64,000 bases of DNA from Apopatosoma sp963618495 (GTDB lineage: Bacteria > Bacillota > Clostridia > Oscillospirales > CAG-272). This document shows, piece by piece, positions 17,735 to 27,852 of the stretch (positions within the stretch are counted from its first letter, which is position 1; each line of letters opens with the position of its first letter). Made by a program: the position numbers and the translations under genes. The DNA lies in assembly GCA_963618495.1 (NCBI GenBank), contig CAVESF010000009.1:1-64000 (forward strand), in the 5' to 3' direction. The notes beneath the pieces are model-generated. The model did not search any database. It saw nothing but the letters and a program-made list of their open reading frames with translations, and was not told where the DNA came from.

Positions 17735-19150
17735 TTAATTTTGGGTATTCGGGTTAAATTCCTCGAATGTTACGCTGACCTTAACCTCTGTGCAGTCCTT
17801 TTGATAAACCGTTGTCGAGGTTATGCCGCCGCTTGAACGAAGCACCGTCAGCTCTACCGTGTCGCCCACCTTGTATTTCGAGAGGGCAGAAGCAAAGGAA
17901 GAAGCGGGCGTAAATTCGCCGTCAAGCATATAAAGTATATCGCCTGCCTGAAGTCCTGCCTTTTCGGCACTGCTTCCGGCGGAGACAGACTGGATATAAT
18001 AAACAATACTGTAATTTCTCTTTTCATCTATGAGATAGAGCGAATTTATAGTAACGCCGAGGCGTGCTCTGTCTCTTATATAGCCTACCTCAATGAGATC
18101 GTTCAGCTCTTTTACCACTGTGTCTATCGGAATGGCAAAGCCGAATCCTTCAACGGTATCGCCGCTTATCTTGGCATTGACTATGCCGACAAGCTCGCCT
18201 GCCGCATTGAAGAGACCGCCGCCGGAATTTCCCTCATTGACAGCCGCATTCGTCTGAATGAGCGTCATGGAAGAACCGTCGATTGAAACTTTTCTCGAGA
18301 GTGCGCTGACCTTACCGTCGGTAAAGGTCAGACCGTAGCCGAGCGGATTACCTATAGCCGCAACATAATTGCCTACTACAAGACTTGAGGAATTGCCTAT
18401 CTTTGCGGGCTTGAGTCCGCTTGCGTTTTCAAGCTTGATGAGTGCCACATCGGCATCTTCGTCGCCGACGATAAACTGCGCATTGTACGTCGTGCCGTCG
18501 TTTGTAGTGACTGTGATACTGCGGCATGTTTCGCTTGCCACGTGATAATTTGTTATGACATAGCCGTCCTCGCTGTAGATAACGCCGCTGCCTGCGCCGC
18601 GCGTAGCCTGCTCATAGGTTTTGCCCCACATTGTGTATGTCGTCACCGTGACTACTTCGACTACAACGACGCTGTCCATGCAGCTTGCCGCTATCTCTTC
18701 GGGAGTGAGCATATCGCCCGAGCTTGTCGTCTGCTTTATCAGCGGGATAGGTGATGTTGTGGATGTGCTTTCATAACTGCTTGTCGTCTCATTCGGTGTC
18801 ACCGCAGAGGAGGAACCGGATTCTGTCGGCGTTATGATATCGGACGGAGTTTGCTGCCTGCCGATGAAGGTGCCTGTCACGATACCGGAAATTATCGATA
18901 CCACGAGGCAGAGAGCAACTATCGCGGCTATACCTCCGCCGCTCATTCTCATGCCTTTCTTTTTCTTACGTTCTCTTTCACGGTCGAATTCATTCTTATA
19001 TAAATTTTCAAAAACATAGGTCGGCTTCTCATCGGTCGTCTCTTTGGCATCTTCAGTGCCGCTGTCCTTTACGGTAAAGTTCGCTTCCATAGCATTATTG
19101 TTCTGTTCACCGTTTTCATTCTGATCGTTTTCATTTTCCCAAAGGCTCAT
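17735..19150 (-). CDS. HtrA/DegP-like membrane-anchored serine protease with PDZ domain
   Basis: HtrA-type proteases degrade or refold misfolded exported proteins at the outer face of the membrane. The protein (471 residues) has a charged N-terminal cytoplasmic part with a KKKK stop, one membrane helix (72-97), and a Ser/Thr-rich linker (100-150). The trypsin-like domain carries the full triad: His203 in VITNYHVAS, Asp234 in DADVALIK and Ser309 in NEGNSGGG. A C-terminal PDZ domain (about 360-455) ends it. It is a single gene on the minus strand with its own terminator, divergent from yicC. Confidence 0.94.
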   Translation of the reverse strand: MSLWENENDQNENGEQNNNAMEANFTVKDSGTEDAKETTDEKPTYVFENLYKNEFDRERERKKKKGMRMSGGGIAAIVALCLVVSIISGIVTGTFIGRQQTPSDIITPTESGSSSAVTPNETTSSYESTSTTSPIPLIKQTTSSGDMLTPEEIAASCMDSVVVVEVVTVTTYTMWGKTYEQATRGAGSGVIYSEDGYVITNYHVASETCRSITVTTNDGTTYNAQFIVGDEDADVALIKLENASGLKPAKIGNSSSLVVGNYVAAIGNPLGYGLTFTDGKVSALSRKVSIDGSSMTLIQTNAAVNEGNSGGGLFNAAGELVGIVNAKISGDTVEGFGFAIPIDTVVKELNDLIEVGYIRDRARLGVTINSLYLIDEKRNYSIVYYIQSVSAGSSAEKAGLQAGDILYMLDGEFTPASSFASALSKYKVGDTVELTVLRSSGGITSTTVYQKDCTEVKVSVTFEEFNPNTQN

Positions 19151-19318
19151 AAAACCTGACCTCCAAACTTGCCTGTTTCTTTTTACACATACATCTTACC
19201 ACTTGTTTTTTACGATTTAATGAACAACATGCAGGTTCTTTGTAAATAAGATTGGAATTTTCCGCGAACTGCACGATTTTTTTCGTCGCTTTTTCATCGC
19301 AAACAGGAGTAAAAGGTA

Positions 19319-19348
19319 TTGACAAAGAAATATTGCTTATATTATAAT
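19319..19348 (+). promoter_or_regulatory. Promoter of the yicC operon
   Basis: TTGACA (19319-19324), an 18-base spacer, and TATAAT (19343-19348). It is followed by an AT-rich start region and yicC 68 bases further on. No operator palindrome is visible. Confidence 0.8.
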
Positions 19349-19415
19349 ATATATATATTAACCTTAAACTGACTATAAAAATGTAAAAATGCGCAAAAAA
19401 TAAAAGAGGTAAAAT

Positions 19416-20297
19416 ATGATCAGAAGTATGACCGCCTACGGGCGGGCAAAAAAGCAGATAGGCGGACGCGATATTCTCGTTGAAATAAAGAGCGTAAACA
19501 GCCGCTATCTCGACTGCACGGTGAAAACCTCGAGGCTTTTCGGCTTTCTCGAGGAAAAGGCAAAGGCTTATATTCTCGCAAAAGGCATATCGCGCGGCAA
19601 GGTAGAGGTCTATATCGGCGTCGATGTGCTGGAAAACGATGGTGTGGAGATAGAAATAGACCGCGCCTATACGGAAAGCTATATAAACGCGCTGAAAAAG
19701 CTCGCATCGGAATTTGAACTCAAAGACGATATATCCACGATGCGCGTGGCGCAGAATCAGAATGTTTTCTCCGTCAAAAAGGCGGATGAAGATACCGAGG
19801 CGGAATGGCAGAAAGTGCTTCCCGTTATGGATGAAGCGCTTGCGGCATTCACGGCGGAGCGCGAACGCGAGGGCGAAAATATGCGCGCCGACATCGCCGC
19901 AAAGAAAGAGCGCGTCAGGGAGCTTGCCGGGCAGATAGCTCCCATCTCGGAGGAAAACAAGGCGGCGCAGTTCGCTTCCATATCGGAGCGCATACGCGCA
20001 CTGGCTGGCGACATCCCGCTCGACGAAAACCGCCTGCTGACGGAATGCGCCATCTATGCGGACAAAATCGCCGTAAATGAAGAGACGGTGCGTCTTGCTT
20101 CCCACTTTGAAGCGTTCGATTCATTCCTGTGCAGCAGCGAGCCTGTCGGCAGAAAGCTTGACTTCCTGCTTCAGGAGATGAACAGGGAAACAAATACGAT
20201 AGGTTCAAAATCAAACGATTCGCGCATAGCAAAGCTTGTTATAGAAATGAAAAGCGAGCTCGAAAAGATACGCGAGCAGATTCAGAATATAGAATAA
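19416..20297 (+). CDS. yicC: YicC/YloC-family endoribonuclease
   Basis: YicC-type proteins are ribonucleases linked to RNA turnover; they are widely conserved next to gmk. The 293-residue protein starts with the family signature MIRSMTAYGRA. It has the conserved EIKSVNSRYLD segment and ends with the GRKLDFLLQEMNRETNTIGSK block. First gene of the large operon, behind a consensus promoter. Confidence 0.93.
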   Translation: MIRSMTAYGRAKKQIGGRDILVEIKSVNSRYLDCTVKTSRLFGFLEEKAKAYILAKGISRGKVEVYIGVDVLENDGVEIEIDRAYTESYINALKKLASEFELKDDISTMRVAQNQNVFSVKKADEDTEAEWQKVLPVMDEALAAFTAEREREGENMRADIAAKKERVRELAGQIAPISEENKAAQFASISERIRALAGDIPLDENRLLTECAIYADKIAVNEETVRLASHFEAFDSFLCSSEPVGRKLDFLLQEMNRETNTIGSKSNDSRIAKLVIEMKSELEKIREQIQNIE

Positions 20298-20319
20298 GAG
20301 CGGAAAGGAAAGCGACGAT

Positions 20320-20586
20320 ATGAAATTTATAAACATAGGCTTCGGCAATATGGTGGCGGCACACCGCGTGGTGACTTTCGTTTCCCCCGATTCCGCTCCG
20401 ATAAAGCGTCTCGTGCAGGACGCACGCGATGCAGGCAGGGTGATAGACGTATCCTGCGGCAGAAGAACGCGTTGCGTCATCATCACGGACAGCGACCATG
20501 TTATACTCTCGGCTATCCAGCCGGAAACGATATCAAACCGTCTCGGCGGTGTGCTCGAGCAGGAGGATGAGGAGGAGGACGAATGA
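20320..20586 (+). CDS. remA: RemA-family (DUF370) regulatory protein
   Basis: RemA is a small DNA-binding regulator that activates biofilm matrix and osmoprotection genes in B. subtilis by forming ring-like oligomers. The 88-residue product matches the family start to end: MKFINIGFGNMV, then KRLVQDARDAGRVIDVSCGRRTR. It adds an acidic tail EQEDEEEDE. It overlaps gmk by four bases. Family is certain; the target genes in this organism are unknown. Confidence 0.93.
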   Translation: MKFINIGFGNMVAAHRVVTFVSPDSAPIKRLVQDARDAGRVIDVSCGRRTRCVIITDSDHVILSAIQPETISNRLGGVLEQEDEEEDE

Positions 20587-21209
20587 AAAGAGGACTTCTC
20601 TTTGTAGTTTCGGGTCCCTCCGGATGCGGAAAGGGAACTGTCGTTTCGCTCCTGCAAAAGGAACACGATTTTGTCGTTTCCGTCTCGGCGACGACGCGCG
20701 CCCCCAGAGAGGGCGAGGCAGACGGCGTGCATTACCATTTCTGGACGCACGAACGCTTTGAAAAAGCCATTGCCGACGGAGAAATGCTCGAATATACACT
20801 CTACAGCGGGAGCGGGAGATATTACGGAACGCCGAAAGCGCATATAGCCGAGGAGCTGGAGAGCGGCAGAGATGTCATCCTCGAGATAGAGGTGGACGGC
20901 GCCATGCAGATAAAAAAGCGCATGCCTGAGGCAATACTTGTTTTCATGGTGCCTCCGAGCATGAAAGCACTGCGCGCGAGACTCATCGGCAGAGGCACAG
21001 AGAGCCTTGACGTCATAGAAGCGAGAACAGAACGCGCATATGAGGAACTGAAGTTCGCGCACGACTATGACTATATAATAGTGAACGGCGAAAATTCCGT
21101 TGAGGAAACGGCGCAGAAACTGCTCGATATCGCCTCGGCGGAGAGATTCCGCACGGCAAGAAATACCGATTTTATCAACACGCTTATTTCAGAGCAAGGA
21201 AAGGAATAA
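20583..21209 (+). CDS. gmk: Guanylate kinase
   Basis: Gmk transfers phosphate from ATP to GMP, making GDP for nucleic acids and (p)ppGpp. P-loop GPSGCGKGTV (about 11-20), the GMP-binding segment TTRAPREGEADGVHYHF, and GTPKAHIAEE are all present. Length 208 is usual. Tight packing between remA and rpoZ gives the conserved Bacillota order. Confidence 0.97.
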   Translation: MKRGLLFVVSGPSGCGKGTVVSLLQKEHDFVVSVSATTRAPREGEADGVHYHFWTHERFEKAIADGEMLEYTLYSGSGRYYGTPKAHIAEELESGRDVILEIEVDGAMQIKKRMPEAILVFMVPPSMKALRARLIGRGTESLDVIEARTERAYEELKFAHDYDYIIVNGENSVEETAQKLLDIASAERFRTARNTDFINTLISEQGKE

Positions 21210-21215
21210 ATCAAA

Positions 21216-21539
21216 ATGAAAAAACAGCAGATAAATACTCAGACAATGATAACACCCTCGATAGAGGAGCTGACAAAGGGAAAAATGAACCGTTATGCGC
21301 TCGTCATGGCTACGGCAAAGGCGGCAAAGATAGTTACCGATGAGTATATAGCTCAGCGCGAAGCGGCTGAAAAGAAGATAGCCAATAAGGAAACGGATAA
21401 GCCGCTCTCCGCGCTGATAGACCCCGAGCTCCGCGACAGAAAGGCTGTACGCAACGCCGTAAACAGAATTTATGACGGCGAGATTGTTGTCAAAGAGCCG
21501 GAAGAGCTGACAGAAGCCGACGAAGAGACTCTGGGATGA
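21216..21539 (+). CDS. rpoZ: RNA polymerase omega subunit
   Basis: Omega stabilises the beta-prime subunit. The 107-residue protein has the family core ITPSIEELTKGKMNRYALVMATAKAA with an acidic C-terminus. It is somewhat longer than the Bacillus form (67), as is common in Clostridia. It overlaps priA by four bases. The coaBC gene that often stands between rpoZ and priA is absent here. Confidence 0.93.
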   Translation: MKKQQINTQTMITPSIEELTKGKMNRYALVMATAKAAKIVTDEYIAQREAAEKKIANKETDKPLSALIDPELRDRKAVRNAVNRIYDGEIVVKEPEELTEADEETLG

Positions 21540-23980
21540 GAGAAAAGCTGCGGACGGCTGGCGTGCATCTGCTCGACCTGCCGCTTCATCTGGATAGCGA
21601 ATACACATATTATGTGCCGCAGTCGGCGGAAGAGGTAGGAATAGGCTCGCTCGTATTTGTCCCTTTCGGCAGGGCAAATGTCAGGCGTGCGGCTGTGGTC
21701 ACCTCGCTTGACCCCGAGACGGATATGGAGCATCTCAAGCCGATACTCGGAGTCATGAGCGGCGAACTGCGGCTTTCGGAGCCGCTTCTTGCGCTCTGCC
21801 GTTTCGTCTGCGAGCGCACTGTCTGTCCGATGGGCGACGCCGTGAAAAGAATAATCCCCGCGGAGGCGCTCTCCCGTTCGGATGAACTTTTTTTCATAAA
21901 CGAAGCTGCGCCGGAAGCGAAGTTCAATGCGAAATCGCGCCTTGTACTCGATTATGTGGCATCGTGCCGCGATGGCGTCACGGCGGAGCAGGTGGAAAAG
22001 GTTCTCGGAGCCGACAGCACGGTGCTTCTCCGTTCGCTTCTGCGCGAGGGAGCGCTCCGCTCGGAGCTTTTCATCCGCGATGCGGCAAGCGCGAATATTT
22101 CCGTCATATACGCCTGCGAGGATGCCGACACTGGCAAGCTTCTCGCGGCGAGAACACCTGCGGCGCAGAAAGAGATATTTTCTCTCGTTTCCGAGAGCGA
22201 CGGCATGGAGCTTTCGGAGCTGGCGGCGCTCGGCTACACCTCAGCGCAGGTGAAAGCCCTCGTCAAAAAAGGGCTCGTGCGCGAGGAAAAATGCGAATAT
22301 TACAGAAACCCATATGAAAATCTCGGCGCCACGCCGCACCGCGAGCCGGTACTCTCGGAGGAGCAGACGCGGGCAAAGAATCTGCTCTACGCGCTGACTC
22401 TGGACGGCAAGCCGCACGCGGCGCTTCTGCACGGAGTTACGGGGAGCGGCAAAACAAGTGTCGTGCTTTCGCTCTGCCGCAGTCTTATCGACGACGGGAA
22501 AACAGCGATAGTCCTTGTCCCCGAGATAGCGCTGACATGGCAGTCGGTTTCGGCATTCGCCGCTGTTTTCGGCGGCAGACTTGCCGTCATACATTCGAGA
22601 CTTTCCGGCGGAGAGCGGCTCGATACTTTCCGCAGGATAAGACGCGGCGAGGTTGATATCGTTCTCGGCACGAGAAGTGCCGTTTTCGCTCCGCTCGAGC
22701 GGCTCGGCGCCGTGATAATAGACGAGGAGCAGGAGCATACATACAAATCGGAGCAGTCGCCGAAATATCATGCGCGCGATATCGCGAGATACCGCTGCGC
22801 GGAGTCGGGTGCGCTGATGCTGCTTTGCAGTGCCACGCCCTCTGTCGAAAGCTACGAAAAGGCGAAGCGCGGAGTTTATACCCTCGTGGAGCTGAAAAAC
22901 CGCTACGGGACGGCGCGTCTGCCCGAGGTCATCATCTCGGATATGCGAAAGGCGGCTTCTCCCGAGAGCTATATAGGCGAGGATCTGCGCCGCGAGCTTG
23001 AGAGAACGCTCCGCGCGGGCGAACAGGCGGTTCTCTTTCTCAACAGGCGCGGCTACAGCAGTTATATGTCCTGCCGCCTCTGCGGTGAGGCTGTGCTCTG
23101 CCCGCATTGCTCCGTTTCGCTGACATATCATAAGAAGCGCGGCGGGAAAGGTTATCTCTCCTGCCACTACTGCGGATACCGCAGAGAGGTGCCGTCCGTC
23201 TGTCCCTCGTGCGGGAGCGAGCATCTTTCGCTCGGCGGATTCGGCACGCAGAAAATAGAGGATGAACTCTGCACGCTTTTTCCCCATGCACGCGTCATGC
23301 GTATGGATGCGGATACGACGCGCGGCAGATTTTCACAGGACGAAATATGCGAAAAATTCCGCAACCGCGAGGCGGATATCCTCATCGGCACGCAGATGGT
23401 GACAAAAGGACATAATTTCCCCTCGGTCACGCTCGTCGGCATAGTGGCGGCGGACAATTCGCTCTTCATGGACGATTTCCGCGCGGGAGAGCGGACATTT
23501 TCGCTGATAACGCAGGCTGTCGGCAGGTCGGGCAGAGGTGCCGCTCCCGGCAAGGCTGTCATCCAGACCTCAAATCCCGACAATCCGACAATCCTCCTTG
23601 CCGCAAAGCAGGATTATATCGCTTTCTATGAAAACGATATCGCCATGCGCCGCGCGATGAGCTTTCCGCCCTATTGCGATATGGCGGTGCTCTCCGTTTC
23701 GGGCACGGAGGAAACCCGCGTGCGCGAAACGGCGCAGGCTCTCTCGGAGCGCCTGCGTGCACTCTGCTCGGGAGAATTTCCCGATTGCCGCGGCGTAATA
23801 TTCGGTCCTTTTGAAGCCGATATATATAAGATAAACGAAAAATACCGCATGAGAATGGTGATAAAATTCCGCGAAAACAAGCGTTGGCGTCTGCTTTTCG
23901 CCACGCTGATGAAGGAATTCGGCAGGTATACCTCGCAGTCGCTCTCTGTAGGTATAGATATAAATCCAAGTACCGTTTGA
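21536..23980 (+). CDS. priA: Primosomal protein N' (replication restart helicase PriA)
   Basis: PriA reloads the replisome at stalled forks with 3'-5' helicase activity. The 814 residues include the N-terminal 3'-end-binding domain and a winged helix. The helicase lobe has GVTGSGKT near 300 and box II reading DEEQ (more often DEEH). The eight-cysteine zinc region (CRLCGEAVLCPHC ... CHYCGYRREVPSVCPSCG) follows, then GTQMVTKGHNFP and the second lobe. Complete and of normal length. Confidence 0.96.
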   Translation: MREKLRTAGVHLLDLPLHLDSEYTYYVPQSAEEVGIGSLVFVPFGRANVRRAAVVTSLDPETDMEHLKPILGVMSGELRLSEPLLALCRFVCERTVCPMGDAVKRIIPAEALSRSDELFFINEAAPEAKFNAKSRLVLDYVASCRDGVTAEQVEKVLGADSTVLLRSLLREGALRSELFIRDAASANISVIYACEDADTGKLLAARTPAAQKEIFSLVSESDGMELSELAALGYTSAQVKALVKKGLVREEKCEYYRNPYENLGATPHREPVLSEEQTRAKNLLYALTLDGKPHAALLHGVTGSGKTSVVLSLCRSLIDDGKTAIVLVPEIALTWQSVSAFAAVFGGRLAVIHSRLSGGERLDTFRRIRRGEVDIVLGTRSAVFAPLERLGAVIIDEEQEHTYKSEQSPKYHARDIARYRCAESGALMLLCSATPSVESYEKAKRGVYTLVELKNRYGTARLPEVIISDMRKAASPESYIGEDLRRELERTLRAGEQAVLFLNRRGYSSYMSCRLCGEAVLCPHCSVSLTYHKKRGGKGYLSCHYCGYRREVPSVCPSCGSEHLSLGGFGTQKIEDELCTLFPHARVMRMDADTTRGRFSQDEICEKFRNREADILIGTQMVTKGHNFPSVTLVGIVAADNSLFMDDFRAGERTFSLITQAVGRSGRGAAPGKAVIQTSNPDNPTILLAAKQDYIAFYENDIAMRRAMSFPPYCDMAVLSVSGTEETRVRETAQALSERLRALCSGEFPDCRGVIFGPFEADIYKINEKYRMRMVIKFRENKRWRLLFATLMKEFGRYTSQSLSVGIDINPSTV

Positions 23981-23997
23981 TTTACGGAGGTAGAAAA

Positions 23998-24489
23998 ATG
24001 GCACTGCTCAATATACTCAAAGAGGGAGAGGAAACTCTGCGCAAAAAAAGCCGTCCCCTCGACAAAATAACGGAACGCACGCGCACTCTCCTCGACGATA
24101 TGCTCGAGACCATGCGAAATGCCGACGGCGTGGGTCTTGCCGCTCCGCAGGTAGGCGTACTCCGCCGCGTCGTGGTGATCGAGGTGGACCACGGCGAGGT
24201 CATAGAACTGATAAATCCCGAGATAATATATTCTTCCGGCTCGCAGACGGGACTGGAGGGCTGTCTCTCCATCCCGGGAAAGAACGGGATATGCACGCGT
24301 CCCTCTTACGTTAAGGTTCGTGCGCTGGACAGAGATGGAAAAGAACGCGAATACGAGGGCACGGGACTGCTCGCGCGTTGCTTCTGCCATGAGATAGACC
24401 ATCTCGACGGCAGGCTCTATCCCGACATAGCCGACAGGATGATGACTCCCGAAGAGGTAGCCGAATACTACGCGGAGGATGACAAGTGA
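23998..24489 (+). CDS. def: Peptide deformylase
   Basis: Def removes the formyl group from the N-terminal Met of new proteins. The three metalloenzyme motifs are present: GVGLAAPQVG, EGCLSIPG and CHEIDHLDG. The start at 23998 follows ACGGAGG by 7 bases; longer in-frame readings run back into priA and are not supported. Product is 163 residues. It overlaps fmt by four bases, so formylation and deformylation enzymes are coupled. Confidence 0.96.
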   Translation: MALLNILKEGEETLRKKSRPLDKITERTRTLLDDMLETMRNADGVGLAAPQVGVLRRVVVIEVDHGEVIELINPEIIYSSGSQTGLEGCLSIPGKNGICTRPSYVKVRALDRDGKEREYEGTGLLARCFCHEIDHLDGRLYPDIADRMMTPEEVAEYYAEDDK

Positions 24490-25430
24490 GAATAGTTTTC
24501 ATGGGTACGCCCGAGTTTGCCTCGGCGGCGCTTGGTGCGCTCATAGCTTCGCCCTACGGCGCCGATACAGTCGGAGTTGTCACGCGGCAGGACAAACCGA
24601 AAAACCGCGGTCATGTCATGACGCCGCCGCCCGTGAAGGTGCTGGCGAAAGAGCATGGCATCCCCGTATATCAACCGCAGAATCTGAAAGCGGAAAATTT
24701 CGCCGATACGCTCGCCGCCCTTGCTCCAGATATAATCATCGTCGCGGCATACGGGCGCATACTGCCGAAATATGTGCTTGACGCACCGCGCTTCGGCTGT
24801 ATCAATATCCACGGCTCCCTGCTCCCGAAATACCGCGGTGCTGCGCCCATACAGCGCGCCATCATGGCAGGCGAAAAGGAACTCGGTATCACCCTCATGT
24901 ATATGGAAGAGGGTCTGGACACGGGCGATATGATAGCGAAAAGCTCATATTTTCCCGATGAAAACGATAATTTCGGCAAGATACACGATACGCTTGCGAA
25001 AATGGGCGCCGACCTGCTGATTAGCACTCTCCCCGATATTTTCGCAGGGAAAGCGACAAGGGAAAAGCAGGACGACGCGCTCTCAAATTACGCGGCGAAA
25101 ATAGAAAAAGAGGACGCGAAGACAGATTTCTCCGCCACGGCAAAAGAGGTGCACGATAAGATTCGTGCGCTCTCTCCCGAGCCTGCGGCATACGCTCTGC
25201 TCGGCGACTCCACGCTGAAAATAACCGAGTCGGAGCTCACAGACCTGCCCGCAGAGGGTGAAGCGGGGCTTGTCACTGCGCTTGACGCAAAAAAGAGCGG
25301 CGCGATATATGTAAACTGCGCGGACTTCAGGATAAAGCTTCTGCGGCTCATACCCGAGGGCAAAAAGGAAATGAGCGCGGGCGATTTTATAAGAGGAAGA
25401 AAAATAGAGGCGGGGCAGAAGCTCGGATGA
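24486..25430 (+). CDS. fmt: Methionyl-tRNA formyltransferase
   Basis: Fmt formylates the initiator Met-tRNA with 10-formyl-THF, the product of the folD/fchA pair in this window. The 314-residue protein has the N-terminal Rossmann start RIVFMGTPEFA, the catalytic Asn-His region NIHGSLLPKYRGAAPIQRAI, and the C-terminal OB-like tRNA domain. All are in normal order. Confidence 0.97.
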   Translation: MRIVFMGTPEFASAALGALIASPYGADTVGVVTRQDKPKNRGHVMTPPPVKVLAKEHGIPVYQPQNLKAENFADTLAALAPDIIIVAAYGRILPKYVLDAPRFGCINIHGSLLPKYRGAAPIQRAIMAGEKELGITLMYMEEGLDTGDMIAKSSYFPDENDNFGKIHDTLAKMGADLLISTLPDIFAGKATREKQDDALSNYAAKIEKEDAKTDFSATAKEVHDKIRALSPEPAAYALLGDSTLKITESELTDLPAEGEAGLVTALDAKKSGAIYVNCADFRIKLLRLIPEGKKEMSAGDFIRGRKIEAGQKLG

Positions 25431-25455
25431 GCACCCGCAACGGAAGGAGCGGCAT

Positions 25456-26769
25456 ATGACCGCAAGAGAAGCGGCGTTTCTCTCGCTGCAAAAGTACCGC
25501 GGAAGCGGCAAATATTCAAATATAGAACTCTCGGGCAGCATAGAGCGGCTCGGGCTGGAGGGCGCGGAAAAGGCGCTCTATACCGCACTTTTTTACGGCG
25601 TTATCGAAAGGGAAATCACGCTCGATTATTTCATCTCGTGCCTCTCGGAGCGCAGGACAGAAGATATCGACCGCGATGTGCGCACGATTCTGGAGCTTGG
25701 CATATATCAGCTTGAATATATGGACAAAATCCCCGAATCCGCCGCCGTGAACGAGAGCGTGAAGCTCGCCCGCCGTTTCTACGCGAGAAAAAACAGCGAG
25801 GCTTTCATCAATGCGCTCCTGCGGAATTTCATCCGCGAGAGAAAGAATATCTCCCTCCCGAAAAAGGAGGACAATTACATAAAATATCTTTCCGTGCGCT
25901 ATTCGCTTCCCGAGTGGATTTGCTCCCTCTGGTGCGACGCCTACGGAAAGGCGCGCGCGGAAAAGGCGGCGGCAGGCACACTCTGCCATCCGACGATGAC
26001 CCTGCGTGCAAATACGCTGAGAATAAGCCGCGATGAGCTTATGCAGAGGCTCACTGCTGCAGGCATTCCGTGCGTTCCCTGCAAGGGAGCGGCGTGCGGC
26101 ATACGCCTTTCCAACCATGTGCCGCTTGATAAGCTTGCAGAATTTGACGGGCTTTACTTCGTGCAGGACGAGGCTTCGCAGATAGCCGTTTCGGCGCTCG
26201 GCGCGAAAAAGGGCGAAACTGTGCTCGATATGTGCGCCTGCCCCGGCGGCAAAAGCTTCGGCATAGCCATGGGTATGGAAAACGAGGGGAGTGTCCTTGC
26301 TTTCGACCTGCACAAAAACAAGCTTTCGCTCATAGAGAGAGCGGCGGAAAAACTCGGCATAGGTATAATCGAAACAGGCGAAAACAACGCTTCGTTCTAC
26401 CGCGAGGATTTGCCCGCGGCAGACCGCATACTCTGCGATGTCCCCTGCTCGGGACTCGGCGTCATCGCCAAAAAACCCGATATCAAATACAAAAAACGCG
26501 AGGATACAGAGCGCCTGCCGGCACTTCAGAAGAAGATTCTCGAAACGAGCGCACGCTACCTTAAATCAGGCGGCACTCTCGTTTATTCGACCTGCTCGCT
26601 GAATCCCGCGGAGAATAAAAATATAGTCTCGGCTTTCATCTCGGAAAATGCGGATTTTGAGCTTTGCGCTTTCCGCGCGGGCGGCGCGGAGTGCGCCGGC
26701 ATGCTCGAACTTATCCCGTGCGAGACAACGGACGGCTTCTTCATAGCCAAAATGAAAAAGGTGAAATAA
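25456..26769 (+). CDS. rsmB: 16S rRNA cytosine-967 C5-methyltransferase RsmB
   Basis: RsmB (Sun/Fmu) methylates C967 of 16S rRNA with S-adenosylmethionine. An N-terminal NusB-like RNA-binding domain (1-130) is followed by the methyltransferase domain. That domain carries the SAM motif DMCACPGGKSFGIA and the two catalytic cysteines, in DVPCSGLGVIAKKPD and STCSLNPAEN. Length 437. An NNNGGAGC-like ribosome site (AAGGAGC) precedes the ATG. Confidence 0.95.
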   Translation: MTAREAAFLSLQKYRGSGKYSNIELSGSIERLGLEGAEKALYTALFYGVIEREITLDYFISCLSERRTEDIDRDVRTILELGIYQLEYMDKIPESAAVNESVKLARRFYARKNSEAFINALLRNFIRERKNISLPKKEDNYIKYLSVRYSLPEWICSLWCDAYGKARAEKAAAGTLCHPTMTLRANTLRISRDELMQRLTAAGIPCVPCKGAACGIRLSNHVPLDKLAEFDGLYFVQDEASQIAVSALGAKKGETVLDMCACPGGKSFGIAMGMENEGSVLAFDLHKNKLSLIERAAEKLGIGIIETGENNASFYREDLPAADRILCDVPCSGLGVIAKKPDIKYKKREDTERLPALQKKILETSARYLKSGGTLVYSTCSLNPAENKNIVSAFISENADFELCAFRAGGAECAGMLELIPCETTDGFFIAKMKKVK

Positions 26770-27822
26770 ATGGCACAGGCAGAAAGAAAATACGACCTTG
26801 CGAGTATGACGCTTACCGGGCTTTCGGAATATATCGTCGCGCTCGGCGAGCCGAAATACCGCGCCAAGCAGATTTTCGACTGGATAAACAAGGGCGAAAA
26901 TTTCTCCGGAATGAAAAATGTCCCCGCGACACTCAAGGATAAGCTTATCGCCGACGGCGCTTTCATCGCGGGAATGAAGCCGGAACGCAAGCAGGTCTCG
27001 GCGGACGGGACGGTGAAGTATCTTTTCTCGGCGGACGACGGCGAGAAGATAGAATCCGTTCTCATGTCTTATAAGCACGGGCATACAATCTGCATATCAT
27101 CCGAGGCGGGCTGCGCCATGGGATGCAAATTCTGCGCCTCCACGCTCGGCGGACTCTCGCGCAGGCTTCTCCCATCGGAGATGCTCATGCAGGTCATAAT
27201 GGCGCAAAGAGACGCGGGTGAGCGCATCTCGAATATCGTGCTCATGGGTATCGGCGAGCCGCTCGATAATTATGATAATGTGCTGAAATTTCTGCGGCTT
27301 GTCGGCAGTCCCGATTCGCTGAATATCGGCTATCGCCATATTTCGCTCTCGACCTGCGGACTTGTGGATAAGATAGAAAGGCTCGCGGACGAGGGTCTTC
27401 CGATCACGCTCTCCGTTTCGCTCCATGCTTATGACGACGAAACGAGAAGCGCGCTCATGCCCATAAACAAGAAATGGTGCATTTCCGAGCTGCTCTCCGC
27501 CTGCGGCAGGTATTTTGCGAAAACAGGGCGGCGCATCTCCTTTGAATATACTCTCATCGCAGGCAAAAACGACAGCGAGGGCGGCGCAAAAAAGCTTGCC
27601 CGCGTGCTGAAAACCTACTGCGGCGATATGCCGCTACATGTAAATCTCATACCCGTAAACAATGTCACGGAACGCGGACTTCTTCCCAGCAGCAGAGAGG
27701 GGGCGGATCGTTTCGCGGCGATACTGGAGGGCGAGCATATAACGGCGACGATACGCCGCAAGCTCGGCTCGGATATAGATGCCTCCTGCGGGCAGCTCCG
27801 CGCAAAGGCGGCAAAGAAATGA
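26770..27822 (+). CDS. rlmN: Dual-specificity 23S rRNA/tRNA A2503 methyltransferase RlmN
   Basis: RlmN is a radical-SAM enzyme that puts a C2-methyl group on A2503 of 23S rRNA and A37 of some tRNAs. The iron-sulfur motif CxxxCxxC is seen as CAMGCKFC. The methyl-carrying cysteine lies in the C-terminal segment DIDASCGQLR. Length 350 is standard. It starts immediately after the rsmB stop. Confidence 0.96.
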   Translation: MAQAERKYDLASMTLTGLSEYIVALGEPKYRAKQIFDWINKGENFSGMKNVPATLKDKLIADGAFIAGMKPERKQVSADGTVKYLFSADDGEKIESVLMSYKHGHTICISSEAGCAMGCKFCASTLGGLSRRLLPSEMLMQVIMAQRDAGERISNIVLMGIGEPLDNYDNVLKFLRLVGSPDSLNIGYRHISLSTCGLVDKIERLADEGLPITLSVSLHAYDDETRSALMPINKKWCISELLSACGRYFAKTGRRISFEYTLIAGKNDSEGGAKKLARVLKTYCGDMPLHVNLIPVNNVTERGLLPSSREGADRFAAILEGEHITATIRRKLGSDIDASCGQLRAKAAKK

Positions 27823-27852
27823 TTCCCTATATCTTGAAAGGAAAGGCTTTTT